This document shows positions 8,870-19,022 of a stretch of 64,000 bases of DNA, one piece after another. The position numbers were made by a program, and so were the translations under genes. The notes beneath the pieces were generated by a model. It did not search any database. It was given only the letters and a program-made list of their open reading frames with translations, and was not told where the DNA came from. Position 1 is the stretch's first letter; every line of letters begins with the position of its first letter. The stretch is taken from NCBI RefSeq assembly GCF_007197885.1, contig NZ_VKKG01000002.1, forward strand, positions 434,001 to 498,000. The letters are read 5' to 3'. Source of the DNA: Tessaracoccus rhinocerotis (GTDB taxonomy: Bacteria > Actinomycetota > Actinomycetes > Propionibacteriales > Propionibacteriaceae).

Positions 8870-10397
8870 CGCCGCCATCAGGCCCTCCGGGATCACCGCG
8901 GTGCCCCTCGCCACGCTGCTCGGGGGCCTGGACCTGCGCGGCGACGCCGACGCACCCGTCCTCATCACGGGTATCAGCCTCGACTCCCGCGACATCGTCC
9001 CCGGCTCGCTCTACGTGGCGCTGCCCGGGCGGCACGTGCACGGAGCCGACTACGCGGCGGCCGCCGTCGCCGCAGGCGCCGTGGCCGTGGCCACCGACGC
9101 CGCCGGGGAGCGGGCCGCCCGCGCCACGGGCGTGGCGACCGTCGTCTCCGATGACCTCCGCCGCCAGATGGCGCTGCTGAGCAGCCGGGTGTTCGGCAAC
9201 CCGGGCTCGAAGCTGGAGTTGCTGGGCGTCACTGGAACCAACGGCAAGACCACGACCGTCGCGCTGCTGGAGGCAGGCCTGGCCGCCGCCGGGAGGCGGG
9301 TTGGCACCGTCGGCACGCTCGGTTTCCGCCTGGACGGGCTGGCCGTCCCCTCGGGGCGCAGCACCGTCACCACGCCCGACTCGCCGGACCTCAACGCACT
9401 GCTGGCCGTGATGCACGAGCGCGGCGCCGACGCGGTTGCGCTGGAGGTCTCGAGCCACGCCATGAAGCTCGACCGCGTGGTGGGGCTGCGGTTCTCCGTG
9501 GCCGCCTTCCTGAACCTCGGCGAGGACCACATGGACTTCCACCACGACGTGGAGGACTACTTCGAGGCCAAGGCGTCCCTGTTCACCCCGGATTACACGG
9601 ACCGGGCGGTGCTCTGGACCGACGACGAGCGCGGCGCCGAGATCGCCGGTCGTGCGGCTGCGGCCGGTCTCGAGGTGATCACGGTCGGGACCCGGGAGCA
9701 GGCACAGTACCGGCTCAGCGGGTACGAGCCGGTGGCCCCGCTGGGCGGCCGCGCCACGCTCACCCGTGATGGCTCCTCGGTGGAGTTGCGGATCGGGATG
9801 CCCGGAACCTACAACATGATCGACGCGGCCGTGGCCTTCGCGATGCTGGAGACCATCGGCACCGATCCCGACGACATCCTCGCCGGCCTGGCCGTCGCGC
9901 AGGTGCCCGGACGAATGCAGGCGCTGGAGCTGGGCGACGACGCTCCGACGGTGGTCGTCGACTTCGCCCACACGCCCCAGGCGGTGGCCGCTGCCCTTGA
10001 CGCGCTGGTCGGCTCCTTCGACCGACTGGTCACGGTCGTCGGGTGCGGTGGCGACCGGGACGCTGCCAAGCGGCCCGCCATGGGGCGCGCGGCCGCAGAG
10101 CGCTCCGACGTCGTGATCATCACCGACGACAACCCGCGCACCGAGGACCCGGCCACCATCCGGGCCGCCACTCTCGCAGGTGCGCTGGAGGTCGGGGGCG
10201 ACACCTTCGTGGAGGAGGTCCCGGGCCGGAGGGCAGCCATCCAGAGGGCGCTCGAACTGGCTGATCCGGCTACTGTTGTGGCGGTTCTAGGAAAGGGCCA
10301 CGAGCAGGGGCAGCATGTTGGGGGACAGGTTCTCCCCTTCGACGACGCTGTCGAGGCTCTGAGCGCCTGGGACAGGATCAGGGAAGGAAGGTCATGA
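8862..10397 (+). CDS. murE: UDP-MurNAc-L-Ala-D-Glu:diaminopimelate ligase MurE
   Basis: 511 residues. The ATP-binding loop [10 protein letters not shown] lies at 122-131 and the substrate-selecting motif D423-N-P-R426 lies in the C-terminal domain. DNPR marks ligases that add diaminopimelate; lysine-adding enzymes carry DNPA or similar. The sequence does not tell meso- from LL-DAP. It adds the third amino acid to the peptidoglycan stem peptide in the cytoplasm. The gene overlaps ftsI by 8 bases and murF by 4. Confidence 0.96.
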   Translation: MSDAAIRPSGITAVPLATLLGGLDLRGDADAPVLITGISLDSRDIVPGSLYVALPGRHVHGADYAAAAVAAGAVAVATDAAGERAARATGVATVVSDDLRRQMALLSSRVFGNPGSKLELLGVTGTNGKTTTVALLEAGLAAAGRRVGTVGTLGFRLDGLAVPSGRSTVTTPDSPDLNALLAVMHERGADAVALEVSSHAMKLDRVVGLRFSVAAFLNLGEDHMDFHHDVEDYFEAKASLFTPDYTDRAVLWTDDERGAEIAGRAAAAGLEVITVGTREQAQYRLSGYEPVAPLGGRATLTRDGSSVELRIGMPGTYNMIDAAVAFAMLETIGTDPDDILAGLAVAQVPGRMQALELGDDAPTVVVDFAHTPQAVAAALDALVGSFDRLVTVVGCGGDRDAAKRPAMGRAAAERSDVVIITDDNPRTEDPATIRAATLAGALEVGGDTFVEEVPGRRAAIQRALELADPATVVAVLGKGHEQGQHVGGQVLPFDDAVEALSAWDRIREGRS

Positions 10398-11824
10398 GGC
10401 CACGCAGGATCTCGGAACTGGTGGAGCTGATGCAGCCGGCAGCGGTGGAGGTGTTCGGTGACGACGCCGTCGTCGGGCCGGACGTAGTCATCGACAACCG
10501 TTCGGCGACCCCAGGATCGCTGTTCGTGGCCGTCCCCGGCCAGCGCGTCGACGGCCATGACTTCGCCGCATCCGCCGTCGAGGCTGGGGCCGCGGGCGTC
10601 CTCGGGACCCGGGCCACCAGGGCCGACGTCCCGCACCTGTTGGCGGAGGACCCGGTCCTGGGCCTGTCCTGGCTGGCCCGTGGCATCGTGCGCGAGGCCC
10701 GGGCCCGTGGGCTGGTGAGCATCGGCGTGACCGGCAGCTCCGGCAAGACGAGCACCAAGGACCTGTTGGCCCAACTCCTCGAGGAGGCCGGCGACACCGT
10801 CGCGTCCGAGGGCAACCAGAACAACGAGGTGGGCGTTCCGCTCACCGCATGCCGCGTCAATGACTCAACCGAGTTCCTGATCAGTGAGATGGGAGCCCGT
10901 GGGGTCGGGCACATCTCGTGGCTGACCTCCCTCGTCGGCCTGGACGTCGGCGTGGTGCTGAACGTCGGCACCGCCCACGTCGGGGAATTCGGCGGCATCG
11001 AGCGGACCGCACAGGCCAAGGGCGAACTCGTCGCGGACCTCGCCCCCGACGGCTGGGCGGTCCTCAACGGGGACGACGCCCACGTCACGGCGATGCGCCA
11101 CCGGACCGAGGCCAAGGTCGCCTGGTTCGGGGAGGGTGAGCTCCCTGCCGGGGACATGCAGGTGCGCGCCACCGGTATCAGCACCAACGTGATGGGCCAG
11201 CCCTCGTTCACCCTCGAGGTGACCCGTGACGGGCGCACCGACTCGGCACAGGTCTCGCTCAGCGTCGTCGGCCGCCACCAGGTGTCCAACGCCCTGGCCG
11301 CTTCGGCGGCGGCACTGGCGGTGGGGCTGGACCTCGAGTCGATCGCATCGGTCCTGTCGCAGGCCGAGCCCCGCTCGAGCTGGCGGATGGAGCTGCGTAC
11401 GAGGCCCGACGGCGTCCTGGTCCTCAACGACTCCTACAACGCGAACCCCGACTCCGTCGCGGCCGCGCTGCGGACCGCTGTCGAGCTCGGGCAGTACCAG
11501 CGCGCCGAGAATCCCGGGGCACGCGTCATCGCGGTGCTGGGGGACATGCTCGAGCTCGGGCCGCTGGCCGAGGAACTCCACGTCGCCATCGGTCGCCTGG
11601 CCGGTGATCTGCGGGTCGACGAACTGGTGGCCGTGGGCGAGTACGCCCAGTACCTGGTCTCGGCGGCCGAGGAGGAGGGCCTGAGGGCGCGGGTGCTCGC
11701 CCGCGAGGAGGTGGCCGGCTCGCTGGCGCTCTCGCCCGGTGACGTCGTCCTGGTGAAGGGCTCGCGCGGTATCGGCCTGGAGAAGGTGGCTGAGGAACTC
11801 GTGTCCGGGGGCGCCGCCCGATGA
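10394..11824 (+). CDS. murF: UDP-MurNAc-tripeptide:D-Ala-D-Ala ligase MurF
   Basis: 476 residues with the Mur ligase ATP loop [10 protein letters not shown] at 111-120 and the central-domain motif NEVGVPLT that is typical of MurF. It adds D-Ala-D-Ala to the UDP-MurNAc-tripeptide, finishing the soluble precursor. The start ATG overlaps the murE stop (ATGA). Length and order are normal. Confidence 0.95.
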   Translation: MRPRRISELVELMQPAAVEVFGDDAVVGPDVVIDNRSATPGSLFVAVPGQRVDGHDFAASAVEAGAAGVLGTRATRADVPHLLAEDPVLGLSWLARGIVREARARGLVSIGVTGSSGKTSTKDLLAQLLEEAGDTVASEGNQNNEVGVPLTACRVNDSTEFLISEMGARGVGHISWLTSLVGLDVGVVLNVGTAHVGEFGGIERTAQAKGELVADLAPDGWAVLNGDDAHVTAMRHRTEAKVAWFGEGELPAGDMQVRATGISTNVMGQPSFTLEVTRDGRTDSAQVSLSVVGRHQVSNALAASAAALAVGLDLESIASVLSQAEPRSSWRMELRTRPDGVLVLNDSYNANPDSVAAALRTAVELGQYQRAENPGARVIAVLGDMLELGPLAEELHVAIGRLAGDLRVDELVAVGEYAQYLVSAAEEEGLRARVLAREEVAGSLALSPGDVVLVKGSRGIGLEKVAEELVSGGAAR

Positions 11825-12891
11825 TCAACATCCTGCTGGCCGGCGGCCTGTCCCTGCTGTTCGTAATGGTCGCCATGCCTCGCTACATCCGCTTCCTGAC
11901 GGCCCGTCAGTACGGCCAGTTCGTTCGCGAGGACGGACCCAAGCAGCACCTCACCAAGCGCGGGACCCCCACCATGGGCGGCCTCGTGATCGTGGTGGCC
12001 GTCGTGCTGGCCTACTTCCTGTCCCACCTGATCCTGTGGAAACCCATCTCGATCTCCGCGGTGCTGCTCCTGGGACTCACGGTGGCGCTCGCCTTCCTGG
12101 GCTTCCTCGACGACTGGGCCAAGATCTCCAAGGAGCGCTCGCTGGGGCTGACGGCGCGGGGCAAGCTGGTGGGGCAGTTCCTGATCGGGGGCACGTTCGC
12201 AGTGCTCGCGCTGAGCTTTCCCGACGAGCGCGGCCTTCGGCCCGCCACCCAGTTCGTCTCCTTCCTGCGGGACGTGCCCTGGTTGTTCCTGCCCTTCTTC
12301 CTCGCCGTCATCTGGATCCTGTTCCTGACCATGGCCTGGTCGAACGCGGTCAACCTCACCGACGGCCTCGACGGCCTGGCCGCCGGCAGCGCCACCCTGG
12401 TGTTCGCCGCCTACGCGGTGATCAACATCTGGCAGTTCAACCAGTGGTGCTCGCGGACCTCCACGGCCGGACCACGGTGCTACGAGGTCCGGGACCCGCA
12501 CGACCTGGCAGTCGTGGCGCTGGCGCTCGCGGGAGCCTGTTTCGGGTTCCTGTGGTGGAACGCGAAGCCGGCCAAGATCTTCATGGGCGACACCGGTTCC
12601 CTGGCACTCGGCGGCGCACTCGCCGGGCTGTCCGTCATGACCCGTACCGAGCTGCTGCTGGTGGTGCTCGGGTTCCTGTTCGTGATGGAGGTCGGCTCCG
12701 TCGCGCTGCAGGTGGCCTACTTCAAGTCGACGGGCGGCAAACGCATCTTCAAGATGTCGCCGATCCACCACCACTTCGAGCTCCTCGGGTGGCAGGAGGT
12801 GACCGTCGTGATCCGGTTCTGGATCATCTGCGGCCTGTGCGTGGCGTTGGGGATCGGGATCTTCTACGCGGAATGGGTGGTCACACAATGA
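11821..12891 (+). CDS. mraY: Phospho-MurNAc-pentapeptide translocase MraY
   Basis: 356 residues with about ten membrane helices. The family's Asp-rich cytoplasmic motifs are present: [27 protein letters not shown] and [12 protein letters not shown], plus the histidine motif [14 protein letters not shown] near the end. It transfers phospho-MurNAc-pentapeptide to undecaprenyl phosphate to make lipid I. It overlaps murF and murD by 4 bases each. Confidence 0.97.
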   Translation: MINILLAGGLSLLFVMVAMPRYIRFLTARQYGQFVREDGPKQHLTKRGTPTMGGLVIVVAVVLAYFLSHLILWKPISISAVLLLGLTVALAFLGFLDDWAKISKERSLGLTARGKLVGQFLIGGTFAVLALSFPDERGLRPATQFVSFLRDVPWLFLPFFLAVIWILFLTMAWSNAVNLTDGLDGLAAGSATLVFAAYAVINIWQFNQWCSRTSTAGPRCYEVRDPHDLAVVALALAGACFGFLWWNAKPAKIFMGDTGSLALGGALAGLSVMTRTELLLVVLGFLFVMEVGSVALQVAYFKSTGGKRIFKMSPIHHHFELLGWQEVTVVIRFWIICGLCVALGIGIFYAEWVVTQ

Positions 12892-14354
12892 CCAAGGACT
12901 GGATGGACAGCGCCGACAGGCTCTCCGACTGGCCATCCGCCAAGGTGGTGGTCGCCGGGCTCGGCGTGTCAGGCTTCGCGGCCGCCGACGGGCTGGTGTC
13001 GCTCGGTGCGCAGGTCACCGTGCTCGACGAGTCCGAGGCCCACGCCGACAAGGCCGACCTCCTCGAGCGGCTCGACGTCACCGTGCGGCTCGGGAAGGGG
13101 ACCACCGCCGCCCTGCCCGAGGATGCAGACCTGGTGGTCACCTCACCCGGCTGGCGCCCCTCTGCGCCGCTGCTGCGGCAGGCCGCCGAGCGCGGGGTCC
13201 CGGTCTGGGGCGAGACTGAGCTGGCCTGGCGGATGGTGCAGCCCGACAGGGCGGCCCCGTGGCTCGCGGTCACCGGCACCAACGGGAAGACCACCACCAC
13301 GACGATGCTGGCGTCGATGCTGACCGCCGCAGGGTTGCGGACGGCGGCGGTCGGGAACATCGGCCGCCCCATCATCGAGGCCGTCCTCGACGACGAACCC
13401 TACGACGTGCTGGCCGTGGAGCTCTCCAGCTTCCAGCTGCACTGGATGAACTCCGTGCGGATGCACTCCGCCGCGGTGCTCAACCTGCACCCGGACCACC
13501 TCGAGTGGTACGAGGGCGCCCCCGACGCCTTCGACCGCTACGTCGCCGACAAGGCCAGGATCTACGAGGGACTCACGCACTCGGCCGTCTACAACGTGGC
13601 CGAGCCCGCCACCGAGCGTTTGGTGGAGGAGGCCGACGTCACAGAGGGTGCCCGCGCCATCGGCTTCACCCTCGGCACCCCGGGCCTGAGCATGGTCGGC
13701 GTCGTCGACGACCTCATCGTCGACAGGGCCTTCGTCAGCCAGCGCAGGGACTCCGCCCTGGAACTCGCCAAGGTCTCCGACGTCGTCCCGTTCGCCCCGC
13801 ACAACGTGGAGAACGCCCTCGCGGCGGCGGCGCTGGCACGCAGCTTCGGCGTGCCGGCCAGGGCCGTCTCCCAAGGGCTGAGGGACCTGCAGGTTCCGCA
13901 GCACCGGATCCAGACGGTGGCCCAGGTGGACGATGTGACATGGGTGGACGACTCGAAGGCCACCAACCCGCATGCGGCCGACGCGGCCATGCGTGCCCAG
14001 GAGTCGTTCGTGTGGATCGCCGGCGGCCAGGCCAAGGGCGTCTCCTTCGACGACCTGGTGGCACGGCACGGGGGCCGGATGCGCGGGGCAGTGGTGCTCG
14101 GTGTGGACCGGGCCGAGATCGCGGAGGCTCTTGCCCGACACGCACCCCAGGTCCCGGTACACGTGCTCGACAACCCCGACACTGGGGTGATGGAGGAAGC
14201 CGTTCGACTCGCAGGCGACATGGCCCGTCCGGGAGACGTGGTCCTGCTCTCCCCGGGGTGCGCGAGCCTTGACATGTTCACCGGCTACGCCGACCGCGGC
14301 GAGGTATTCGCCGCAGCGGTCGAGCGCCTCACGAGACGGATCGACGAGGAGTAG
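12888..14354 (+). CDS. murD: UDP-MurNAc-L-Ala:D-Glu ligase MurD
   Basis: 488 residues. An N-terminal Rossmann-like motif [15 protein letters not shown] is followed by the ATP loop [14 protein letters not shown] starting at residue 127 (Lys134) and the C-terminal motif [12 protein letters not shown]. It adds D-glutamate to UDP-MurNAc-L-Ala. The ATG at 12888 overlaps the mraY stop as ATGA; the open frame upstream is a shadow inside mraY. Confidence 0.95.
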   Translation: MTKDWMDSADRLSDWPSAKVVVAGLGVSGFAAADGLVSLGAQVTVLDESEAHADKADLLERLDVTVRLGKGTTAALPEDADLVVTSPGWRPSAPLLRQAAERGVPVWGETELAWRMVQPDRAAPWLAVTGTNGKTTTTTMLASMLTAAGLRTAAVGNIGRPIIEAVLDDEPYDVLAVELSSFQLHWMNSVRMHSAAVLNLHPDHLEWYEGAPDAFDRYVADKARIYEGLTHSAVYNVAEPATERLVEEADVTEGARAIGFTLGTPGLSMVGVVDDLIVDRAFVSQRRDSALELAKVSDVVPFAPHNVENALAAAALARSFGVPARAVSQGLRDLQVPQHRIQTVAQVDDVTWVDDSKATNPHAADAAMRAQESFVWIAGGQAKGVSFDDLVARHGGRMRGAVVLGVDRAEIAEALARHAPQVPVHVLDNPDTGVMEEAVRLAGDMARPGDVVLLSPGCASLDMFTGYADRGEVFAAAVERLTRRIDEE

Positions 14355-14357
14355 GAC

Positions 14358-15605
14358 ATGGCAATCGCGACCGACGCAGCTTCCCCGGCCCGGCCGATCG
14401 ACACCACCACGAGCTCGCGCCGCCGCGTCGTGGCATCCCCACTGACCGACTACTACCTGGTCGCCTTCACCGTCACCATCCTGTGCGCCATCGGCTCGCT
14501 GATGGTGCTGTCGGCATCCTCAGTGCTGGCGCAGGCGCAGGGCTCCTCTCCCTACTACTACTCGATCCGACAGTCCGTGTTCCTCGCGGTCGGCATCGTC
14601 GCGGCGGTCCTGATGAGCAGGCTCCCCACCAAGACCCTGCGCGGCCTCGGCTGGGTGGGGTGGTCCCTGTCCGTGCTGGCGCTGCTGCTCGTCCTCAGCC
14701 CGCTCGGCCACAACGTGAACGGCAACACCAACTGGGTCAACATCGGCGGGGCCAGGTTCCAGCCGTCGGAGTTCGCCAAACTCGGCCTGGTCATCTGGGC
14801 CGGGTCCGTCTACCACGCGCGCCGCGGTCGCCTGCACGAGCCGTTCCAACTGCTCGTCCCCTTCATCCCCGGTGCCGGGGTGCTGCTCGCGCTCGTCCTC
14901 GCCGGCCGGGACCTGGGCACGGGCATGGTGATCGGCCTCGTGGTGCTCGCGCTGCTGTTCTTCGTGGGGACGCCGTTCCGAGTGCTGGTGCCGCTGGTCC
15001 TCGGGGCCGCGGGCCTCGTCGGCGTCCTGCTGCTCGGGTCCTCCAACCGCATGAGCCGCATCATGGTGTTCCTGGATCCCCAGTCCAACACCGACCTCTC
15101 CTCGCAACCGATGGCAGCCCTGTACGCGCTGGCCTCCGGCGGCTGGTGGGGCCTCGGGCTCGGTGCCAGCAAGCAGAAGTGGGGCGGGCTGAAGGACGCC
15201 GCCCACACCGACTACATCTTCGCGGTGATCGGCGAGGAGCTCGGGCTCTTCGGCGTTCTGCTCGTGATAGCGATGGTCGCGCTCCTGGCCCGCGCAGGGT
15301 TCTCGATCGCTCTGAAGTCGGACAAGATCTTCAACCGCATCGTCGCAGCCGGCATCACGGCATGGTTCCTGATCCAGGCCCTGATCAACATCGGCGTGGT
15401 GCTGCACCTGCTGCCGGTGCTCGGCGTCCCCTTGCCGTTCGTCTCCTCCGGCGGCTCGTCGCTGCTGGCGAACCTGCTCGCCGTTGGCGTACTGCTGTCA
15501 CTGGCGCGTGACACCCCGCAGGCACGCAAGCACCTGGCGGCCCGGCGCAAGAAGTCGCGCCCACGCATGACCAGCGTCCTGGCGGCCGGGAGCCGCAAGT
15601 CATGA
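14358..15605 (+). CDS. ftsW: Septal peptidoglycan glycosyltransferase FtsW (SEDS family)
   Basis: 415 residues with about ten membrane helices. SEDS family motifs are present: NWVNIGGARFQPSEFAKLGL, QKWGGLKDAAHTDYIFAVIG and PLPFVSSGGSSLLANL. FtsW polymerises lipid II at the septum with FtsI as partner. The C-terminal cytoplasmic tail is basic (KHLAARRKKSRPR). The start lies 3 bases after the murD stop with GAGGAG just upstream. Confidence 0.96.
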   Translation: MAIATDAASPARPIDTTTSSRRRVVASPLTDYYLVAFTVTILCAIGSLMVLSASSVLAQAQGSSPYYYSIRQSVFLAVGIVAAVLMSRLPTKTLRGLGWVGWSLSVLALLLVLSPLGHNVNGNTNWVNIGGARFQPSEFAKLGLVIWAGSVYHARRGRLHEPFQLLVPFIPGAGVLLALVLAGRDLGTGMVIGLVVLALLFFVGTPFRVLVPLVLGAAGLVGVLLLGSSNRMSRIMVFLDPQSNTDLSSQPMAALYALASGGWWGLGLGASKQKWGGLKDAAHTDYIFAVIGEELGLFGVLLVIAMVALLARAGFSIALKSDKIFNRIVAAGITAWFLIQALINIGVVLHLLPVLGVPLPFVSSGGSSLLANLLAVGVLLSLARDTPQARKHLAARRKKSRPRMTSVLAAGSRKS

Positions 15606-16699
15606 CGAGCATCGTCCTGGCCGGCGGCGGCACCGCCGGCCACACGTCGCCCCTGATCGCCACCGCGAAGGCGCTCCAGCAACTGGAGCCCGACGTCCGG
15701 CTCGTCAGCATCGGCACCGCGAAGGGACTCGAGACGAGGGTGATCCCCGCGGCTGGCCTGGAACTGGCGCTCATCACGCCCGTGCCGCTGCCGCGACGCC
15801 CGGGGATGGAACTGCTGAAGCTGCCATGGCGCCTCACGAAGTCCGTCCGCGAGGCGCGGGCCGTCCTGCGTCGGGCCGGCGCCCAGGCCCTCGTCGGGTT
15901 CGGAGGCTACGTGTCCATCCCGGCCTACCTCGCGGCCCGCACCATGCGGGTGCCCGTCGTCGTGCACGAGGCGAACAAGCTCGCCGGCATCTCGAACCGG
16001 ATCGGTGCCCGGTTCGCGGCATTCACGGCCATCACCTTCCGGGAGACCGAACTGCCCGGCTCCACGCTCATCGGGATGCCGATGTCGAGCACCATCACGC
16101 ACCCGAGCGTGGACAAGGTCGAGGCCCGGCGCCGGTTCGGCCTGGACCCGCAGCGCCCGACCCTGCTGGTCAGCGGCGGCTCGCAGGGTGCGGTCCGCAT
16201 CAACGAGGCGGTCCTCGGCGCGCTGGATGAGATCCTCGGCGCCGGGGTGCAGGTGCTGCACGTCCTCGGGCCGAAGAACTTCTCGGAGGACTCCGCGGTG
16301 GTGGAGCACGCCTCCGGGGCGCGCTACCTCCCGGTTGCGTTCGTCGAGGACATGGCGGTGGCCTACGCCGCCGCCGACCTGATGGTGGCCCGGGCGGGAG
16401 CCGCGACGGTCATGGAGACCGCCGTGTCCGGCCTGCCGGTCGTCTTCGTCCCGCTGCCCTGGGGCAACGGCGAGCAGGCGCGCAACGCCGCCGAACTCGT
16501 CGCCGCCGACGCGGGCGTGATGCTGCCCGAGTCCCAGCTCAGTGCGGGTACGCTGGCAGCATCGGTGGTCCCACTGGTCACCGACTCCGCACGGCTCGCC
16601 AGGATGTCCGACGACGCGCGCAGGCAGTACCCTGCCGACGCCGCCGAGAACTTGGCGCGAGCCGTGCTCGAAGCAGCCCGTACGAAAGAAGCGAAGTGA
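15602..16699 (+). CDS. murG: Lipid II synthase MurG
   Basis: 365 residues, GT28 family. The N-terminal glycine-rich loop is LAGGGTAGHTSPLIA; GFGGYVSIPAYLAA, LLVSGGSQGAVRINEAVLGA and ARAGAATVMETAVSGLPVVF are also typical. It adds GlcNAc from UDP-GlcNAc to lipid I at the inner membrane face. It overlaps ftsW by 4 bases (ATGA) and murC by 4 bases (GTGA). Confidence 0.96.
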   Translation: MTSIVLAGGGTAGHTSPLIATAKALQQLEPDVRLVSIGTAKGLETRVIPAAGLELALITPVPLPRRPGMELLKLPWRLTKSVREARAVLRRAGAQALVGFGGYVSIPAYLAARTMRVPVVVHEANKLAGISNRIGARFAAFTAITFRETELPGSTLIGMPMSSTITHPSVDKVEARRRFGLDPQRPTLLVSGGSQGAVRINEAVLGALDEILGAGVQVLHVLGPKNFSEDSAVVEHASGARYLPVAFVEDMAVAYAAADLMVARAGAATVMETAVSGLPVVFVPLPWGNGEQARNAAELVAADAGVMLPESQLSAGTLAASVVPLVTDSARLARMSDDARRQYPADAAENLARAVLEAARTKEAK

Positions 16700-18147
16700 C
16701 CCTTCTCAACCCCATCGAAGTCGTTCCGGCGAATGAGGTCGGTCCGGTCCATTTCATCGCGATCGGCGGCTCCGGGATGAGCGGCATCGCGAGGATGTAT
16801 GCGGACCTGGGGATCCCGACGTCCGGCTCGGACCAGAGCGACTCCTCCACCCTGCGCTCGCTCGAGCGCAGCGGCATCCGCACCTATGTCGGCCACGACG
16901 CGTCCCAGCTGGGCGACGCCGCCACGGTCGTGATCTCCTCCGCCATCCGGGCCGACAACGTCGAGCTCGTCGAGGCCCGGCGCAGGGGACTGCGGATCTG
17001 GCACCGCTCGGCGGCACTGGCGGCGCTGATGGTGGGCAAGCGGGCCGTCTCGGTGGCGGGCACGCATGGCAAGACCACCACCACCGCCATGACCGCGGTC
17101 ATGCTGGCCGAGGCCGGCGCGGAGCCGAGCTACGTCATCGGCGGCCCCCTGTCCACGACGGGCTCCAGCTCGGCTGTGGGCTCCGGCGAGGCCTTCGTCG
17201 TGGAGGCCGACGAGTCCGACGGCTCCTTCCTGCAGTACCCCACCGAGATCGCGGTGATCACCAACGTAGAGGCGGACCACCTCGTCAACTGGCGGACCCC
17301 GGAGGCCTACGCCGACGGCTTCCGCGCCTTCGCCACGCGGCCCGCGGTGAAGTACGTGGTGATCAACGTCGACGACCCGGGCTCGCGCAGCCTCGCGGAC
17401 GACCTCGAGGGGGAGGGACCGCAGATCATCCGCTACGGCGAGTCCCCGGACGCAGACATCCGCATCACCGACGTGACCCCCGACGGCAACGGCGTGCGCG
17501 CCACCATCACCTTCGGCGAGGACAGCGGCGAGATTCGGCTGCAGGTCCCGGGCAACCACAACCTGGCCAACGCGTCGGCCGCGTACGGCGCCGGCAGGAT
17601 CCTCGGCCTGGGCCACGACGCCGCGGTCGAGGCCCTCGGACGGTTCGAGGGCACCCTGCGCCGGTTCCAGTTGATCACCGACACCGCCGGCATCCGGGTG
17701 TTCGACGACTACGCGCACCACCCGACCGAGATCCGGGCCGCCCTCACCGCCGCCCGCCGCGCCACCGAGGCGGGCAACGAGGCCACCGGGCTCCCCGGTC
17801 GGCTGATCGCCTGCTTCCAGCCGCACCTCTACAGCCGCACCGTCGACTTCTCCGACGAGTTCGGCGAGGTGATGACCATGGCAGACGTTGCGGTCATCAA
17901 CGACGTCTGCGGTGCCCGCGAGGACCCGATCCCGGGGGTCACCGGCGAGCTCGTCGTCGACGCCGCCATCAAACACGGGGCCAGGGACGTGCACTACGTC
18001 AAGGAGAAGTACGACCTCCCGGACGCGCTCAACGAGCTGGCCCGCCCCGGCGACCTGGTCATCACCCTCGGCTGCGGCGACGTCACGATCGTGGGCCCGC
18101 TGCTCGCGGACCTCCTCGAGCAGCGCCCGGAGGCTGGCGCCCGTTGA
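16696..18147 (+). CDS. murC: UDP-MurNAc:L-alanine ligase MurC
   Basis: 483 residues. It has the N-terminal glycine motif IAIGGSGMSGIARMYADLG, the ATP loop AGTHGKTTTT at 121-130 and EADESDGSFLQYP typical of MurC. It adds the first amino acid, L-Ala, to UDP-MurNAc. Starting with GTG at 16696, it overlaps murG by 4 bases and ftsQ by 4. Confidence 0.96.
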   Translation: MTLLNPIEVVPANEVGPVHFIAIGGSGMSGIARMYADLGIPTSGSDQSDSSTLRSLERSGIRTYVGHDASQLGDAATVVISSAIRADNVELVEARRRGLRIWHRSAALAALMVGKRAVSVAGTHGKTTTTAMTAVMLAEAGAEPSYVIGGPLSTTGSSSAVGSGEAFVVEADESDGSFLQYPTEIAVITNVEADHLVNWRTPEAYADGFRAFATRPAVKYVVINVDDPGSRSLADDLEGEGPQIIRYGESPDADIRITDVTPDGNGVRATITFGEDSGEIRLQVPGNHNLANASAAYGAGRILGLGHDAAVEALGRFEGTLRRFQLITDTAGIRVFDDYAHHPTEIRAALTAARRATEAGNEATGLPGRLIACFQPHLYSRTVDFSDEFGEVMTMADVAVINDVCGAREDPIPGVTGELVVDAAIKHGARDVHYVKEKYDLPDALNELARPGDLVITLGCGDVTIVGPLLADLLEQRPEAGAR

Positions 18148-18869
18148 GCAACACGACGTCGCCGGGCGCCTTCGCGAAGGCGCTGCAGGAGCGACGCCGC
18201 AGACAGAACCGGCGCAAGCTGTTCGGGATCATCTCCGGGGCGGGGGTCCTGCTGGTCGGCGCACTCGTCGTCTGGCTGCTGTTCTTCTCCTCGGTGTTCG
18301 CCGTCACGGACGTCCGCGTCACGGGCAACCAGTTGCTGGCAACCGAAGAGGTGGTCCAGGTGGCGGGGGTGCAGACCGGGCTGCCGCTGCTCACCACTGA
18401 CATCGACGCCGTCGGCAGCCGGGTGGCCGGGCTCGTGCCCGTCGAGGGGGTGACGGTGGAGCGCAGCTTCCCCGGCACCATCGCGATCGAGGTGACCGAG
18501 CGCACCCTGGTGTACCAGCGGCTCGACGGGGCGCAGTACCAGTGGGTGGACCGGCACGGGGTGGTGTTCAACACCGCCTCCACCCCGGAGGCCGGGGCGC
18601 TCGTGGCGGAGACCGCCACCGCCGAGCCACGGCTGCTCGCGGACGTGGCGACCGTCGCCACCTTCCTGCCCGAGGAGCTGCTGCCGCGCGTCCAACTGGT
18701 GACCGCGGCGGCCGTGGACCAGATCGAGATCGGCCTCACCGACGGTGACGTGGTGGTGTGGGGCAGCGCGGAGCAGTCCGAGCTCAAGGCGGAGGTGCTC
18801 ACGGCCCTGCTGTCGGTGGAGGCCGAGGTCTACGACGTGTCCGCGCCCGGGTACCCGACCACCAAGTAG
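18144..18869 (+). CDS. ftsQ: Cell division protein FtsQ
   Basis: 241 residues. A basic cytoplasmic head (RRRRQNRRK) and a membrane helix (about 27-49) lead into a POTRA domain (about 51-119, VFAVTDVRVTGNQLLATEEV onward) and the beta FtsQ domain. FtsQ recruits FtsL and FtsB to the divisome. The start is a TTG overlapping the murC stop (TTGA), an unusual initiator; no ATG or GTG nearby keeps the head and helix. Confidence 0.92.
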   Translation: MSNTTSPGAFAKALQERRRRQNRRKLFGIISGAGVLLVGALVVWLLFFSSVFAVTDVRVTGNQLLATEEVVQVAGVQTGLPLLTTDIDAVGSRVAGLVPVEGVTVERSFPGTIAIEVTERTLVYQRLDGAQYQWVDRHGVVFNTASTPEAGALVAETATAEPRLLADVATVATFLPEELLPRVQLVTAAAVDQIEIGLTDGDVVVWGSAEQSELKAEVLTALLSVEAEVYDVSAPGYPTTK

Positions 18870-18944
18870 GATCGGACGGAGGTCGCGCCACGACCAAACC
18901 CTGAAGTAGCACTTGAGGTGGTTTGGGGCGGTTCGGCCCGGATG

Positions 18945-18975
18945 TTGGACGACCAAGTGTCACGACCCATAGCCT
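18945..18975 (+). promoter_or_regulatory. ftsQ-ftsZ intergenic region with a possible ftsZ promoter
   Basis: The 153-base gap before ftsZ breaks the tight packing of the cluster, which suggests separate control of ftsZ. TTGGAC (18945-18950) and TAGCCT (18970-18975) are 19 bases apart, or 17 bases if CATAGC is used as the -10. Neither match is strong. A CACTTGAGG motif at 18910-18918 recurs in front of divIVA. Confidence 0.35.
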
Positions 18976-19022
18976 CATACGCAGAGCAGCACGGGTTGCG
19001 ACGACGAACAGTAGGGCAGGTA